DNA of 64,000 nucleotides from Pseudomonas protegens (GCF_003732485.1 NZ_MOAK01000027.1:137964-201963); one strand, 5' to 3'. Shown: positions 25,414 through 34,878, counted from the first letter of the stretch. A program made the numbers and translations. The notes: generated by a model not told the origin, from the sequence alone.

Positions 25414-26541
25414 ATGATGCGACATCCACATGTCTGGATGGGCCTCCTGTTGTGGTCGATATTCAGCCAGGCGCAAGCCGCCTGGACGGTGAATATGACG
25501 CCTGGGGCTACCGAGATAAGCCACGCGGTATTCGACCTGCACATGACCATCTTCTGGATCTGTGTGGTGATCGGCGTCATCGTCTTCGGCGCGATGTTCT
25601 GGTCAATGATCGTTCACCGCCGCTCCACGGGCCAGGTCCCGGCCCGGTTCCACGAAAGCACCACCGTGGAAATCCTCTGGACCATCATCCCCTTCCTGAT
25701 CCTGGTGGCCATGGCCGTACCGGCCACTGCGACCCTGATCAAGATGTACGACACCAGCGAGCCGGATGTGGACATCCAGATCACCGGCTACCAGTGGAAG
25801 TGGCACTACAAATACCTCGGCCAGGATGTGGAGTTTTTCAGCAACCTGGCCACCCCCGCCGAGCAGATCCACAACCAGAGCACCAAGGGCGAGCACTACC
25901 TGCTGGAAGTCGACCAGCCGCTGGTGCTGCCAGTGGGGGCCAAGGTGCGCTTCCTGGTGACCGCCGCCGACGTCATTCACTCCTGGTGGGTGCCGGCCTT
26001 TGCGGTCAAGCGTGATGCCATCCCGGGTTTCGTCAACGAAGCCTGGACCCGAGTCGACAAGCCCGGCATCTACCGTGGCCAGTGTGCCGAGCTGTGCGGC
26101 AAGGACCACGGCTTCATGCCGATCGTGGTGGAGGTCAAGAGCCAGGCCGACTACGACACCTGGATGGGCGAGCGCAAGGCCGAGGCGGCCAAGCTCAAGG
26201 AGCTGACCAGCAAGGAATGGACCCTCGATGAGCTGGTGGCCCGTGGCGACAAGATCTACCACACCACCTGTGTCGCCTGTCACCAGGCGGAAGGCCAGGG
26301 TCTGCCGCCGATGTTCCCGGCCCTCAAGGGCTCGAAGATCGCCACCGGTCCCAAGGAGGCTCACCTGAGCATCGTCTTCCATGGCAAGCCGGGCACCGCC
26401 ATGGCGGCCTTCGGCAAGCAGCTGTCGGAAGTCGATATCGCCGCGGTCGTCACTTACGAGCGCAACGCCTGGGGCAACAACAAGGGCGACATGGTCACGC
26501 CAAAAGAAGTGCTGGCGCTGAAACAGGCGGAAAGCAAATGA
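25414..26541 (+). CDS. coxB: cytochrome c oxidase subunit II with fused cytochrome c
   Basis: CoxB, 375 residues, accepts electrons from cytochrome c in the aa3 oxidase. A signal peptide and two transmembrane helices lead into the cupredoxin domain with its CuA site C224-AEL-C228-GKDHGFM. A C-terminal cytochrome c domain holds CVACH (C286, C289, H290), so this is the caa3-type fusion. The order coxB-coxA-ctaG-coxC is that of other Pseudomonas aa3 loci. Transcription probably starts at the sigmaS-like site upstream. Confidence 0.96.
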   Translation: MMRHPHVWMGLLLWSIFSQAQAAWTVNMTPGATEISHAVFDLHMTIFWICVVIGVIVFGAMFWSMIVHRRSTGQVPARFHESTTVEILWTIIPFLILVAMAVPATATLIKMYDTSEPDVDIQITGYQWKWHYKYLGQDVEFFSNLATPAEQIHNQSTKGEHYLLEVDQPLVLPVGAKVRFLVTAADVIHSWWVPAFAVKRDAIPGFVNEAWTRVDKPGIYRGQCAELCGKDHGFMPIVVEVKSQADYDTWMGERKAEAAKLKELTSKEWTLDELVARGDKIYHTTCVACHQAEGQGLPPMFPALKGSKIATGPKEAHLSIVFHGKPGTAMAAFGKQLSEVDIAAVVTYERNAWGNNKGDMVTPKEVLALKQAESK

Positions 26542-26623
26542 GCCGGCTTATTGGGTATTTCCGCAACCGCTCGGGGTGCAGTGTCCCTGAGCGTCCAGCC
26601 CACCCGTTTGCAGGAGACAGGGC

Positions 26624-28219
26624 ATGAGTGCAGTGATCGATGACCACGGCCACGCCGGCCATGATGACCACGCCCATGGCCCGGCCAAGGGCCTGATGCG
26701 CTGGGTGCTGACCACCAACCACAAGGACATTGGCACCCTGTACCTGTGGTTCAGCTTCTGCATGTTCCTGCTCGGCGGTTCGTTCGCCATGGTGATCCGT
26801 GCCGAACTGTTCCAGCCCGGGCTGCAGATCGTCGAGCCGGCGTTCTTCAACCAGATGACCACCATGCATGGCCTGGTGATGGTCTTCGGTGCGGTGATGC
26901 CGGCCTTCGTCGGCCTGGCCAACTGGATGATTCCGCTGATGATCGGCGCCCCGGACATGGCCCTGCCGCGGATGAACAACTTCAGCTTCTGGTTGCTGCC
27001 GGCAGCCTTCCTGCTACTGGTCTCGACCCTGTTCATGCCCGGTGGCGGGCCAAACTTCGGCTGGACCTTCTACGCCCCGCTGTCCACCACCTACGCCCCG
27101 GAAAGCGTGACCTTCTTCATCTTCGCCATCCACCTGATGGGCATCAGTTCGATCATGGGGGCGATCAACGTGATCGCCACCATCCTCAACCTGCGTGCCC
27201 CGGGCATGACCCTGATGAAGATGCCACTGTTCGTCTGGACCTGGCTGATCACCGCCTTCCTGCTGATCGCGGTGATGCCGGTGCTGGCGGGCTGCGTGAC
27301 CATGATGCTGATGGACATCCACTTCGGCACCAGCTTCTTCAGTGCGGCCGGCGGTGGTGATCCGGTCCTGTTCCAGCACGTGTTCTGGTTCTTCGGTCAC
27401 CCCGAGGTGTACATCATGATCCTGCCGGCCTTCGGCGCCGTCAGCTCGATCATCCCCACCTTCAGCCGCAAGCCGCTGTTCGGCTACACCTCGATGGTCT
27501 ATGCCACCGGGGCCATCGCCTTCCTGTCGTTCATCGTCTGGGCGCACCACATGTTCGTGGTGGGCATCCCGCTGGTGGGCGAACTGTTCTTCATGTACGC
27601 CACCCTGCTGATCGCCGTGCCCACCGGGGTCAAGGTGTTCAACTGGGTCAGCACCATGTGGCAGGGCGCGCTGACGTTCGAGACGCCGATGCTGTTCGCC
27701 GTGGCCTTTGTCATTCTGTTCACCATTGGCGGCTTCTCCGGGTTGATGCTGGCCATCGCCCCGGCGGACTTCCAGTACCAGGACACCTACTTCGTGGTGG
27801 CGCATTTCCACTACGTGCTGGTGCCGGGGGCGATCTTCGGGATCTTCGCTTCAGCCTATTACTGGCTGCCCAAGTGGACCGGGCACATGTACGACGAAAC
27901 CCTGGGCAAGCTGCACTTCTGGCTGTCCTTCGTCGGCATGAACATGGCCTTCTTCCCCATGCACTTCGTCGGGCTGGCGGGCATGCCGCGGCGGATTCCG
28001 GACTACAACCTGCAGTTCGCCGACTTCAACATGGTGTCCTCCATCGGTGCCTTCACCTTCGGTGCGACGCAGATCTTCTTCCTGTTCATCGTCATCAAGT
28101 GCATCCGCGGCGGCAAACCGGCCCCGGCCAAGCCGTGGGAAGGGGCCGAAGGGCTGGAATGGAGCATTCCATCACCGGCGCCGTACCACACCTTCGTCAC
28201 GCCACCGGAAGTGAAATGA
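26624..28219 (+). CDS. coxA: cytochrome c oxidase subunit I
   Basis: CoxA, 531 residues, binds heme a and the heme a3-CuB centre where O2 is reduced, and pumps protons. The His-Tyr region FFGHPEVYIMILPAFGAVSSII contains the cross-linked residues (landmark HPEVYI), with later CuB histidines in VWAHHMF and a heme-ligand pair in VVAHFHYVLV. About twelve membrane helices are expected. The N-terminus is His/Asp-rich (DDHGHAGHDDHAHG) and cytoplasmic. A REP pair separates it from ctaG. Confidence 0.97.
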   Translation: MSAVIDDHGHAGHDDHAHGPAKGLMRWVLTTNHKDIGTLYLWFSFCMFLLGGSFAMVIRAELFQPGLQIVEPAFFNQMTTMHGLVMVFGAVMPAFVGLANWMIPLMIGAPDMALPRMNNFSFWLLPAAFLLLVSTLFMPGGGPNFGWTFYAPLSTTYAPESVTFFIFAIHLMGISSIMGAINVIATILNLRAPGMTLMKMPLFVWTWLITAFLLIAVMPVLAGCVTMMLMDIHFGTSFFSAAGGGDPVLFQHVFWFFGHPEVYIMILPAFGAVSSIIPTFSRKPLFGYTSMVYATGAIAFLSFIVWAHHMFVVGIPLVGELFFMYATLLIAVPTGVKVFNWVSTMWQGALTFETPMLFAVAFVILFTIGGFSGLMLAIAPADFQYQDTYFVVAHFHYVLVPGAIFGIFASAYYWLPKWTGHMYDETLGKLHFWLSFVGMNMAFFPMHFVGLAGMPRRIPDYNLQFADFNMVSSIGAFTFGATQIFFLFIVIKCIRGGKPAPAKPWEGAEGLEWSIPSPAPYHTFVTPPEVK

Positions 28220-28230
28220 ACATCTGTGTT

Positions 28231-28299
28231 GTAGGAGCGAGCTTGCTCGCGAAGGTGCCAGAAGGTGGTGCCCGGTTCGCCGGCAAGCCGGCTCCTACA
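28231..28299. repeat. inverted REP pair inside the cox operon
   Basis: A diverged unit with the core GAGCGAGCTTGCTCGC (28231-28253) and a consensus unit CGCCGGCAAGCCGGCTCC (28276-28299) face each other in the coxA-ctaG gap. A REP doublet inside an operon could stabilise upstream message or uncouple the expression of downstream genes. Confidence 0.8.
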
Positions 28300-28318
28300 G
28301 GTTCGGGAGGACGTTGAA

Positions 28319-28873
28319 ATGGCCGAGATCTCGCTGAAGAAGCTGGTCACCCGCCTGTTGCTGGTGGTGGTGGCGATGTTCGTCTTCGGCTTTGCCCTGG
28401 TGCCGATCTACGACGTGATGTGCAAGGCCTTGGGCATCAATGGCAAGACCGGCGGGCAGTACGCGGACCAGGGGCAGCAGATCGATGCTTCGCGCCAGGT
28501 GCGGGTGCAGTTCCTGTCCACCAATGCCATCGACATGGTCTGGGAGTTCTACCCCAAGTCCGATGACATCGTGGTCCACCCGGGGGCGGTCAACGAGATG
28601 GTGTTCATCGCCCGCAACCCCAGCGATCACCCGATGAGCGCCCAGGCCATCCCGAGCATTTCCCCCAGCAGCGCGGCCATGTATTTCCACAAGACCGAGT
28701 GCTTCTGCTTTACCCAGCAGGTGCTGCAGCCCGGGGAGAAGATCGAGATGCCGGTGCGTTTCATCGTTGACCGCGACATGCCCAAGGATGTGAAGCACCT
28801 GACGCTGGCTTACACGCTGTTCGATATCACCGCGCGTCATCCACCGGTGGCGGCTGCCGCCACCGGTGGATAG
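28319..28873 (+). CDS. ctaG: cytochrome oxidase assembly protein CtaG/Cox11
   Basis: CtaG, 184 residues, delivers copper to the CuB site of subunit I. It has one N-terminal membrane helix (VTRLLLVVVAMFVFGFALVPIYD) and a periplasmic domain with the copper-binding motif ECFCFTQQ. The start at 28319 (MAEISLKKL) was chosen with a GGGAGG ribosome site; the upstream in-frame ATG at 28265 lies in the REP. It lies between coxA and coxC. Confidence 0.95.
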   Translation: MAEISLKKLVTRLLLVVVAMFVFGFALVPIYDVMCKALGINGKTGGQYADQGQQIDASRQVRVQFLSTNAIDMVWEFYPKSDDIVVHPGAVNEMVFIARNPSDHPMSAQAIPSISPSSAAMYFHKTECFCFTQQVLQPGEKIEMPVRFIVDRDMPKDVKHLTLAYTLFDITARHPPVAAAATGG

Positions 28874-28906
28874 ACGATCTGGCGTGCCCGATAAGGAGAA
28901 CAACCC

Positions 28907-29794
28907 ATGGCGACTCATGAGCACTATTACGTTCCTGCCCAGAGCAAGTGGCCGATCATCGCGACGGTGGGCATGTTCGTCACCGTGTTCGGCCTGGCGA
29001 CCTGGTTCAACGACCTCAAGGCGGCGCGCCCGGAATCCCATGGCCCGCTGATCTTTTTCGTCGGTAGCCTGCTGCTGGCCTACATGCTGTTCGGCTGGTT
29101 TGGCGCGGTGATCAAGGAAAGCCGCGCCGGCTTGTACAGCGCTCAGCTGGACCGCTCGTTCCGCTGGGGCATGAGCTGGTTCATCTTTTCCGAAGTAATG
29201 TTCTTCCTGGCCTTCTTCGGCGCGCTGTTCTATGTGCGGCACCTGTCCGGACCCTGGCTCGGTGGTGAGGGGCACAAGGGCATCGCCCATATGCTCTGGC
29301 CGAACTTCGAGTTCGTCTGGCCCCTGCTCAACAACCCCGATCCAAAACTCTTTCCATCGCCCACGGGCACCATCAGCCCCTGGGGCTTGCCGCTGCTCAA
29401 CACCGTGCTGCTGGTGAGTTCCAGTGTCACCGTGACCATCGCCCACCATGCCCTGAAGAAAGGCCATCGTGGTGCGCTGAAGATCTGGCTGGCGCTGACC
29501 GTGCTGCTGGGGTGCGCCTTCCTCGGCTTCCAGGCCGAAGAATATATCCACGCCTATCACGAGCTGGGCCTGACCCTGGGGTCGGGGATCTACGGCGCCA
29601 CCTTCTTCATGCTCACCGGTTTCCACGGCGCCCACGTGACCATCGGCACCTTGATCCTGTTCGTGATGCTGATGCGCATCATGCGTGGGCATTTCGACGC
29701 CGAACATCAGTTCGGCTTTGAAGCGGCCAGCTGGTACTGGCACTTCGTCGATGTGGTGTGGATCGGTCTGTTCGTTTTCGTCTACGTGCTCTGA
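28907..29794 (+). CDS. coxC: cytochrome c oxidase subunit III
   Basis: CoxC, 295 residues with seven predicted membrane helices, stabilises the oxidase and is needed for sustained turnover. Typical signatures include SKWPIIATVGMF at the start, MSWFIFSEVMFFLAFF and GFHGAHVTIGTLILF. It is 33 bp downstream of ctaG with an AAGGAG ribosome site. A small membrane-protein gene follows on the opposite strand. Confidence 0.96.
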   Translation: MATHEHYYVPAQSKWPIIATVGMFVTVFGLATWFNDLKAARPESHGPLIFFVGSLLLAYMLFGWFGAVIKESRAGLYSAQLDRSFRWGMSWFIFSEVMFFLAFFGALFYVRHLSGPWLGGEGHKGIAHMLWPNFEFVWPLLNNPDPKLFPSPTGTISPWGLPLLNTVLLVSSSVTVTIAHHALKKGHRGALKIWLALTVLLGCAFLGFQAEEYIHAYHELGLTLGSGIYGATFFMLTGFHGAHVTIGTLILFVMLMRIMRGHFDAEHQFGFEAASWYWHFVDVVWIGLFVFVYVL

Positions 29795-29808
29795 CGACCT
29801 GCTGCGCC

Positions 29809-30012
29809 CTACCAGGGCGCGTGGGACACCAGCTGGCCGCTGAAGAAACCCCAGGCGATCAAGCCCACGGTGATCGCGGCCAGGCATACCCGAATACTTA
29901 AGGCGGTCACCAGGCGTTTGGATTGGCTGTCGTCCTTGACCAGAAAGAACAGGCCGCTGAACAGGCTGATAACCGTGGCAATCAGCATCAGGACGATGGC
30001 TGCTTTGAGCAT
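29809..30012 (-). CDS. twin-transmembrane protein (DUF2909-like)
   Basis: A 67-residue membrane protein with two hydrophobic helices (residues about 3-24 and 37-58) separated by a short charged loop with KDDSQSKR. It matches the small DUF2909 twin-transmembrane family. It is encoded against the flow of the oxidase operon, between coxC and the SURF1 gene, and the same place and orientation occurs in other pseudomonads as I recall. Function is unknown, but a link to oxidase assembly is plausible by context. Confidence 0.78.
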   Translation of the reverse strand: MLKAAIVLMLIATVISLFSGLFFLVKDDSQSKRLVTALSIRVCLAAITVGLIAWGFFSGQLVSHAPW

Positions 30013-30082
30013 GCTGGGACTCCGGGGGAAACGCGATGTACAGCAGTATAGCGAGTGGATTTCTCAGCCTTGTGGACCGGCC

Positions 30083-30823
30083 ATGAAAGGCTTCCGGCCG
30101 GGAGTCGTACCGACCCTGGTGGTGCTGTTGCTGCTGCCTGTGCTGGTTTCCCTGGGCTGCTGGCAACTGAGCCGCGGTGAGCAGAAGCGCCAATTGCTGG
30201 CCAGTTACGCCGAGCGCCGCGTGGCCGAGCCGGTGCCTTTGTTCGAGTTGCTGACGGTCGAGGCCCCGGTCTTTCGCCGGGTGCGCCTGCACGGTCATTT
30301 CGACGCCGATCACAGCCTGTTGCTGGACAACCGCCTGCACGACGGCAAGGTCGGGGTCGAGCTGCTGCAACCCTTCCTCGATCAGGCCAGCGGTCGCTGG
30401 TTGCTGGTCAATCGCGGTTGGCTGCCCTGGCCCGACCGGCGCACGCCGCCGGTATTCAGCACCCCGGAGCAGAGCCTCAGCCTGGAGGCCTGGGTCTACG
30501 TTTCTCCGGGCGCGGCGTTCCAGCTGCATGCCGACCCGGTCGGTGCTCGCTGGCCACGATTGATCACCGCGGTGGCCCCGGAGGCACTCTGGGCCGAACT
30601 CGGCCGCAGCGGCTTCAACCATGAAGTGCGTCAGGAGTCCGGTGCTGGCGCCTACCTCAGCGCGTGGCCGGTGGTGGCCATGGGACCGGAAAAACACCTG
30701 GGCTATGCCGTGCAGTGGTTCGCCATGGCCCTGGCCCTGCTCCTCCTCTATCTCTATTTCGGCTGGCATAACGCACGGGAGAAACGCCATGGGAACGGCC
30801 ATGAATCCACCCAACATCTCTGA
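30083..30823 (+). CDS. SURF1-family oxidase assembly protein
   Basis: A 246-residue SURF1/Shy1 homologue involved in heme a insertion into subunit I. One membrane helix at the N-terminus (PTLVVLLLLPVLVSLGCWQLSRGEQKR) and one at the C-terminus (YAVQWFAMALALLLLYLYFGW) flank a periplasmic domain with the family motif VRLHGHFD and LLVNRGWLPW. The start at 30083 (MKGFRPG) precedes the first helix at the usual distance. The gene overlaps the next one by 35 bases, so they are co-translated. Confidence 0.92.
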   Translation: MKGFRPGVVPTLVVLLLLPVLVSLGCWQLSRGEQKRQLLASYAERRVAEPVPLFELLTVEAPVFRRVRLHGHFDADHSLLLDNRLHDGKVGVELLQPFLDQASGRWLLVNRGWLPWPDRRTPPVFSTPEQSLSLEAWVYVSPGAAFQLHADPVGARWPRLITAVAPEALWAELGRSGFNHEVRQESGAGAYLSAWPVVAMGPEKHLGYAVQWFAMALALLLLYLYFGWHNAREKRHGNGHESTQHL

Positions 30824-31379
30824 CGCCCAGCTGCCCAACCGACGTCGCGGCCGCTGGCAGCTGATCCTGATCCTGCTGATGGTGATCGGTCCGATGATCC
30901 TCGCCACGGGCATGTACAAGCTGCAGTTCTGGGTGCCGGAAAGCCGCAGTTATCACGGTGAGCTGATCGGCAATGGCCAGACCCGGGCGCAGATCGGTGT
31001 GCAGTCCGAGGAGGATCGCTGGCAGATCCTGGTCACGGCCCCCAAGGCGTGCGATGCCGATTGCCAGCAACTGGTGTACCTGGCGCGGCAGATCCAGGTG
31101 GCCCTGGGTCGCGATGCTTCGCGGGCCAGCCATGCCCTGGCCAGCGCCCAGCCGCTGAGCGCCGAATACGAAGCCAGGCTGCAGCGCGAATACCCGCAGT
31201 TGCAACGCTATCCCCTGGACCTGGCGACCTTCACCAAGGGTGTCGACGACAAGGAGGCGCCGCAGTTGTGGATAGTCGACCCCCACAGCAACCTGGTGCT
31301 GCGCTACGACGCTCGGGTCAAGGGCAAGGACCTGCTCAACGACCTGCGGCACCTGCTGAAACTGTCGAACATCGGATAA
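30789..31379 (+). CDS. oxidase-locus membrane protein of unknown function
   Basis: A 196-residue protein with one N-terminal membrane helix (LILILLMVIGPMILATGMY) and a periplasmic domain. The segment APKACDADCQQLVYLARQIQVALG includes a C-x3-C pair resembling those of SCO or thioredoxin-like copper chaperones, but the rest is not recognisable as such. GGAG at 30779-30782 supports the ATG at 30789. It overlaps the SURF1 gene and precedes ctaA, so a role in oxidase assembly is likely from context alone. Confidence 0.78.
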   Translation: MGTAMNPPNISDAQLPNRRRGRWQLILILLMVIGPMILATGMYKLQFWVPESRSYHGELIGNGQTRAQIGVQSEEDRWQILVTAPKACDADCQQLVYLARQIQVALGRDASRASHALASAQPLSAEYEARLQREYPQLQRYPLDLATFTKGVDDKEAPQLWIVDPHSNLVLRYDARVKGKDLLNDLRHLLKLSNIG

Positions 31380-31389
31380 GGGCATCGTC

Positions 31390-32469
31390 ATGGCCAAACC
31401 TGGATTTCGCCTCGCGTTGTTTGCCACCTTGCTGGCACTGATCGTGGTGCTGCTGGGCGCCTACACCCGGCTGACCCATGCGGGCCTGGGCTGCCCAGAC
31501 TGGCCTGGCTGCTACGGCTTTATCAGCGTGCCGAAAAGCGAAGCCCAGCTGGCCCATGCCGAACTGCATTTTCCCGACACCCCGGTGGAAGCCCACAAGG
31601 GCTGGAATGAGATGATCCACCGTTATTTCGCCGGCACCCTGGGACTGTTGATCGTGCTGCTGGCGGCCCGGTCCTGGACCCATCGCCGGCATCCCGGCCA
31701 GCCCCTGAAGCTGCCGCTGTTCCTGATGGCGGTGGTGCTTGCCCAGGCGGCCTTCGGCATGTGGACGGTCACCCTCAAGCTCTGGCCGCAAGTGGTCACG
31801 GCGCACCTGCTGGGGGGCTTCGCCACCTTGAGCCTGCTGTTCCTGCTGACCTTGCGCCTGTCCGGCGTGCTGCCGGCGCTGATCGTGCCGCGCCGCTTGC
31901 AGTATTGGGCAACGGCCGGGCTGGTACTGGTGATCGGGCAGATCGCCCTGGGCGGCTGGGTCAGCTCCAACTACGCCGCCGTGGCCTGCATCGACCTGCC
32001 CACCTGCCATGGCCAGTGGTGGCCGAACATGGATTTCGCCAACGGCTTTCACCTGACCCAGCACATCGGCCCCAACTATCTGGGCGGGCAATTGGACAGT
32101 GACGCCCGCACCGCCATCCACATGACCCACCGCGTGGGCGCGGTACTGGTGACTCTGGTATTGCTGGGGCTGGCCTGGCAGTTGCGGCAAACCGGCATGA
32201 CCCGTCTGGCCGGCCTGGTACTGGTGGCGCTGGCGGCGCAGATCAGCCTGGGCCTGAGCAACGTGCTGTTCCATTTGCCCCTGCCGGTGGCGGTGGCGCA
32301 TAACGCCGGGGGCGCTGCGCTGCTGCTGACCCTGGTGCTGGTCAACTATCACGCCCGTACCAGCCTGGTACAGGCCCGGGATCGCCTGCCCCTGGGCTGG
32401 CGCCTCAGCCCGCGCAAACAGATGGCGGGCCCCATCACCATCAAAGGAGAGATGCCATGGCGACTCTGA
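31390..32469 (+). CDS. ctaA: heme A synthase (COX15/CtaA)
   Basis: A 359-residue membrane protein that oxidises heme O to heme A. The [20 protein letters not shown] segment near the N-terminus and the histidine pairs [12 protein letters not shown] and [11 protein letters not shown] are heme ligand regions. Around eight helices are predicted. The stop codon overlaps the ctaB start by 13 bases, giving coupled production of the two heme-modifying enzymes. Confidence 0.95.
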   Translation: MAKPGFRLALFATLLALIVVLLGAYTRLTHAGLGCPDWPGCYGFISVPKSEAQLAHAELHFPDTPVEAHKGWNEMIHRYFAGTLGLLIVLLAARSWTHRRHPGQPLKLPLFLMAVVLAQAAFGMWTVTLKLWPQVVTAHLLGGFATLSLLFLLTLRLSGVLPALIVPRRLQYWATAGLVLVIGQIALGGWVSSNYAAVACIDLPTCHGQWWPNMDFANGFHLTQHIGPNYLGGQLDSDARTAIHMTHRVGAVLVTLVLLGLAWQLRQTGMTRLAGLVLVALAAQISLGLSNVLFHLPLPVAVAHNAGGAALLLTLVLVNYHARTSLVQARDRLPLGWRLSPRKQMAGPITIKGEMPWRL

Positions 32470-33359
32470 TCGGCGAACGTCAGCATCCCCAGGCCATCTG
32501 GCGCGATTATCTGGAGCTGACCAAACCCAAGGTGGTGGTGCTGATGCTGATCACCTCCCTGGTGGGCATGTTCCTCGCCACCCGCGCCGGGGTTCCGTGG
32601 ACGGTGCTGGTGTTCGGCAACCTGGGCATTGCCCTGTGTGCCGGTGGAGCGGCGGCGGTGAACCATGTGGTGGACCGGCGCATCGACGCGCTGATGGCCC
32701 GGACCCACAAACGACCTCTGGCCGAAGGCCGGGTTTCACCTCGGGCGGCCTTGGCGTTCGCCCTGTGCCTCGCGCTGGCCGGACAGGCGCTGCTGCTGAC
32801 CTTCACCAACCCGCTCACGGCCTGGCTGACCCTGGCTTCTCTGCTGGGCTATGCGGTGGTCTACACCGGCTTTCTGAAACGCGCGACGCCGCAGAACATC
32901 GTGATCGGCGGGCTGGCCGGCGCGGCCCCGCCATTGCTGGGCTGGGTCGCCGCCACCGGGCACATGAGCGCCGAACCGCTGCTGCTGGTGCTGATCATCT
33001 TTGCCTGGACCCCGCCGCACTTCTGGGCCCTGGCCATCCACCGCAAGGAGGAGTACGCCAAGGCCGATATCCCGATGCTGCCGGTGACCCACGGCGAGCA
33101 CTACACCAAGGTGCACATCCTGCTCTACACCTTTGCCCTGCTGGCGGTGAGCCTGCTGCCTTATGTCATCCACATGAGCGGCGTGCTGTACCTGGTGTGC
33201 GCCCTGGCCCTGGGCGGGCGCTTCCTGCAATGGGCTTGGGTGCTGTACCGTGGCACTCGGCCGCACGCGGCGATCAACACCTTCAAGTACTCTATTTATT
33301 ACTTGTTCCTGCTGTTCATCGCCCTGCTCGTAGACCACTACCTATTGTTGAACCTATGA
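32457..33359 (+). CDS. ctaB: protoheme IX farnesyltransferase (heme O synthase)
   Basis: CtaB/CyoE, 300 residues, adds a farnesyl group to heme B to give heme O. The UbiA-family acidic motif is in [20 protein letters not shown] (D-x3-D), and the second in [16 protein letters not shown]. Several membrane helices follow. It overlaps ctaA upstream and shares an ATGA overlap with the SCO gene downstream. The identity is fixed by the context of an aa3 oxidase cluster rather than a bo3 one. Confidence 0.95.
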   Translation: MATLIGERQHPQAIWRDYLELTKPKVVVLMLITSLVGMFLATRAGVPWTVLVFGNLGIALCAGGAAAVNHVVDRRIDALMARTHKRPLAEGRVSPRAALAFALCLALAGQALLLTFTNPLTAWLTLASLLGYAVVYTGFLKRATPQNIVIGGLAGAAPPLLGWVAATGHMSAEPLLLVLIIFAWTPPHFWALAIHRKEEYAKADIPMLPVTHGEHYTKVHILLYTFALLAVSLLPYVIHMSGVLYLVCALALGGRFLQWAWVLYRGTRPHAAINTFKYSIYYLFLLFIALLVDHYLLLNL

Positions 33360-33991
33360 CTCGAACTCAGAAAACCGTCTTTATTCTCGTTGCCCTGGTG
33401 GCCCTGGTCCTGGGGCTGACCGTCAACAAAGTACTGTCCGGCAAGGGTCAAGGCGACCCCACTGCACTGATTGATGCCGGCATCATCCTGTTGCCGCAAA
33501 GCCGCACCCTACCGGCGGTGAAAATGCTCGATCAGGACGGCCAGCCGGTGGTGATCGACGAGTTGAAGGGCAAATGGTCCCTGCTGTTCTTCGGCTACAC
33601 CTTCTGCCCGGACATCTGCCCCACCACTCTGGCCCAGCTGCGGCAGATCAAGAGCGAGTTGCCCAAGGAGGCGGTGGACAAGCTGCAGGTGATCCTGGTC
33701 AGCGTCGACCCCAACCGCGACACGCCGCAGCAGCTCAAGCAGTACCTGGGCTATTTCGACAAGGACTTCAAGGGCCTGACCGCCGCCTCGGTGGAAGACC
33801 TGCAGAAGCTCGCCAACGCCGTGAGCATCCCCTTCATTCCGGCGGATACCAGCAAACCCAACTACACCGTGGATCACAGCGGCAACCTGGCGGTGATTGG
33901 CCCGGATGGCAGCCAGCGTGGCTTTATCCGGGCACCGCTGAACAATCAGAAGCTGGTGGCTCAGTTGCCGGTGATGTTGCAGCGTCCGTAA
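33356..33991 (+). CDS. senC: SCO1/SenC copper chaperone
   Basis: A 211-residue membrane-anchored periplasmic thioredoxin-fold protein that metallates the CuA centre. The copper-binding CPDIC motif lies in [18 protein letters not shown], and a conserved distal histidine is in [14 protein letters not shown]. One helix ([16 protein letters not shown]) anchors it. The ATG overlaps the ctaB stop in ATGA. It ends the oxidase operon before a REP and a bidirectional terminator. Confidence 0.93.
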   Translation: MTRTQKTVFILVALVALVLGLTVNKVLSGKGQGDPTALIDAGIILLPQSRTLPAVKMLDQDGQPVVIDELKGKWSLLFFGYTFCPDICPTTLAQLRQIKSELPKEAVDKLQVILVSVDPNRDTPQQLKQYLGYFDKDFKGLTAASVEDLQKLANAVSIPFIPADTSKPNYTVDHSGNLAVIGPDGSQRGFIRAPLNNQKLVAQLPVMLQRP

Positions 33992-34012
33992 GGATGGGGT
34001 GGGTTGTCGTTC

Positions 34013-34035
34013 TTCGCCGGCAAGCCGGCTCCTAC
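34013..34035 (-). repeat. single REP unit after the oxidase operon
   Basis: TTCGCCGGCAAGCCGGCTCC and its trailing TAC form one consensus REP, followed by a shorter TGTAGGA remnant. It lies between senC and the terminator. Confidence 0.8.
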
Positions 34036-34060
34036 GGGGTGTTGTAGGACCATCTGAAAC

Positions 34061-34090
34061 AAAACGGGGCGCCCAAAGGCGCCCCGTTTT
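34061..34090. terminator. bidirectional terminator between senC and metQ
   Basis: AAAACGGGGCGCC and GGCGCCCCGTTTT form a perfect 13-bp stem with a loop of four bases (CAAA). It can serve both the plus-strand oxidase operon and the minus-strand metNIQ operon. Confidence 0.93.
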
Positions 34091-34104
34091 GTTTGTGCAG
34101 TCGA

Positions 34105-34878
34105 TCAGAACGCTGGCAGCACGGCGCCTTTGTACTTCTCGAGAATGAATTGCTTCACTTCCTGGCTGTGCAGGGCGGCGACCAATTTTTTCATGGCGTC
34201 CGAATCCTTGTCGTCAGGACGGGCTACCAGGATGTTCACGTAAGGCGAATCCTTGCCTTCGATCACCAGGGCATCCTTGGAAGGGTCCAGCTTGGCCTGC
34301 AGGGCGTAGTTGGTGTTGATCAGGGCCAGGTCGACCTGAGTCAGCACGCGGGGGATGGTGGCGGCTTCCAGTTCACGGAACTTCAGGTCCTTGGAGTTCT
34401 GGGTGATGTCCTTGATGGTGGCCAGGATGTTGTTGGAGTCCTTGAGCTTGATCAGGCCGGCCTTGTCCAGCAGCAACAGGGCGCGACCGCCGTTGGTGGC
34501 GTCGTTGGGAATCACCACGGTGGCGCCGCCTGGCAGTTCGGAGAGTTGCTTGTACTTGCTGGAGTAGGCGCCCAGGGGTTCCAGGTGCACGCCGGCCACG
34601 CTTACCAGGTGGGTGCCCTTGGCCTTGTTGAACTCATCCAGGTACGGCTGGTGCTGGAAGAAGTTGGCGTCCAGGCGCTTTTCGGCCACTTGCACGTTGG
34701 GCTGCACGTAGTCGGTGAACACCTTGACCTTCAGGTCCACGCCTTCTTTGGCCAGGGCCGGTTTGACGAATTCCAGGATCTCGGCGTGGGGCACCGGTGT
34801 GGCGGCCACGGTCAGGGTTTCGGCGGCGTGCGCGGAGAACGCGGCAACGGCTGCGAAAGCGACGAGTAGTTTTTTCAT
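34105..34878 (-). CDS. metQ: D-methionine ABC transporter substrate-binding protein
   Basis: MetQ/NlpA family, 257 residues. The signal peptide MKKLLVAFAAVAAFSAHAA has no lipobox cysteine, so it is probably soluble in the periplasm, unlike the E. coli lipoprotein. Family motifs include PHAEILEFVKPALAKEGVDL and FQHQPYLDEFNK, the substrate-binding loop. It is the last gene of metN-metI-metQ. The start at 34878 has GGAG upstream; the frame upstream of it is not credible. Confidence 0.95.
   Translation of the reverse strand: MKKLLVAFAAVAAFSAHAAETLTVAATPVPHAEILEFVKPALAKEGVDLKVKVFTDYVQPNVQVAEKRLDANFFQHQPYLDEFNKAKGTHLVSVAGVHLEPLGAYSSKYKQLSELPGGATVVIPNDATNGGRALLLLDKAGLIKLKDSNNILATIKDITQNSKDLKFRELEAATIPRVLTQVDLALINTNYALQAKLDPSKDALVIEGKDSPYVNILVARPDDKDSDAMKKLVAALHSQEVKQFILEKYKGAVLPAF

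Noticed and set aside
28295..30919. 874-residue antisense frame through ctaG, coxC and SURF1
   Set aside because: It crosses several real genes with strong family motifs and has low-complexity Gln/His composition typical of antisense shadows.
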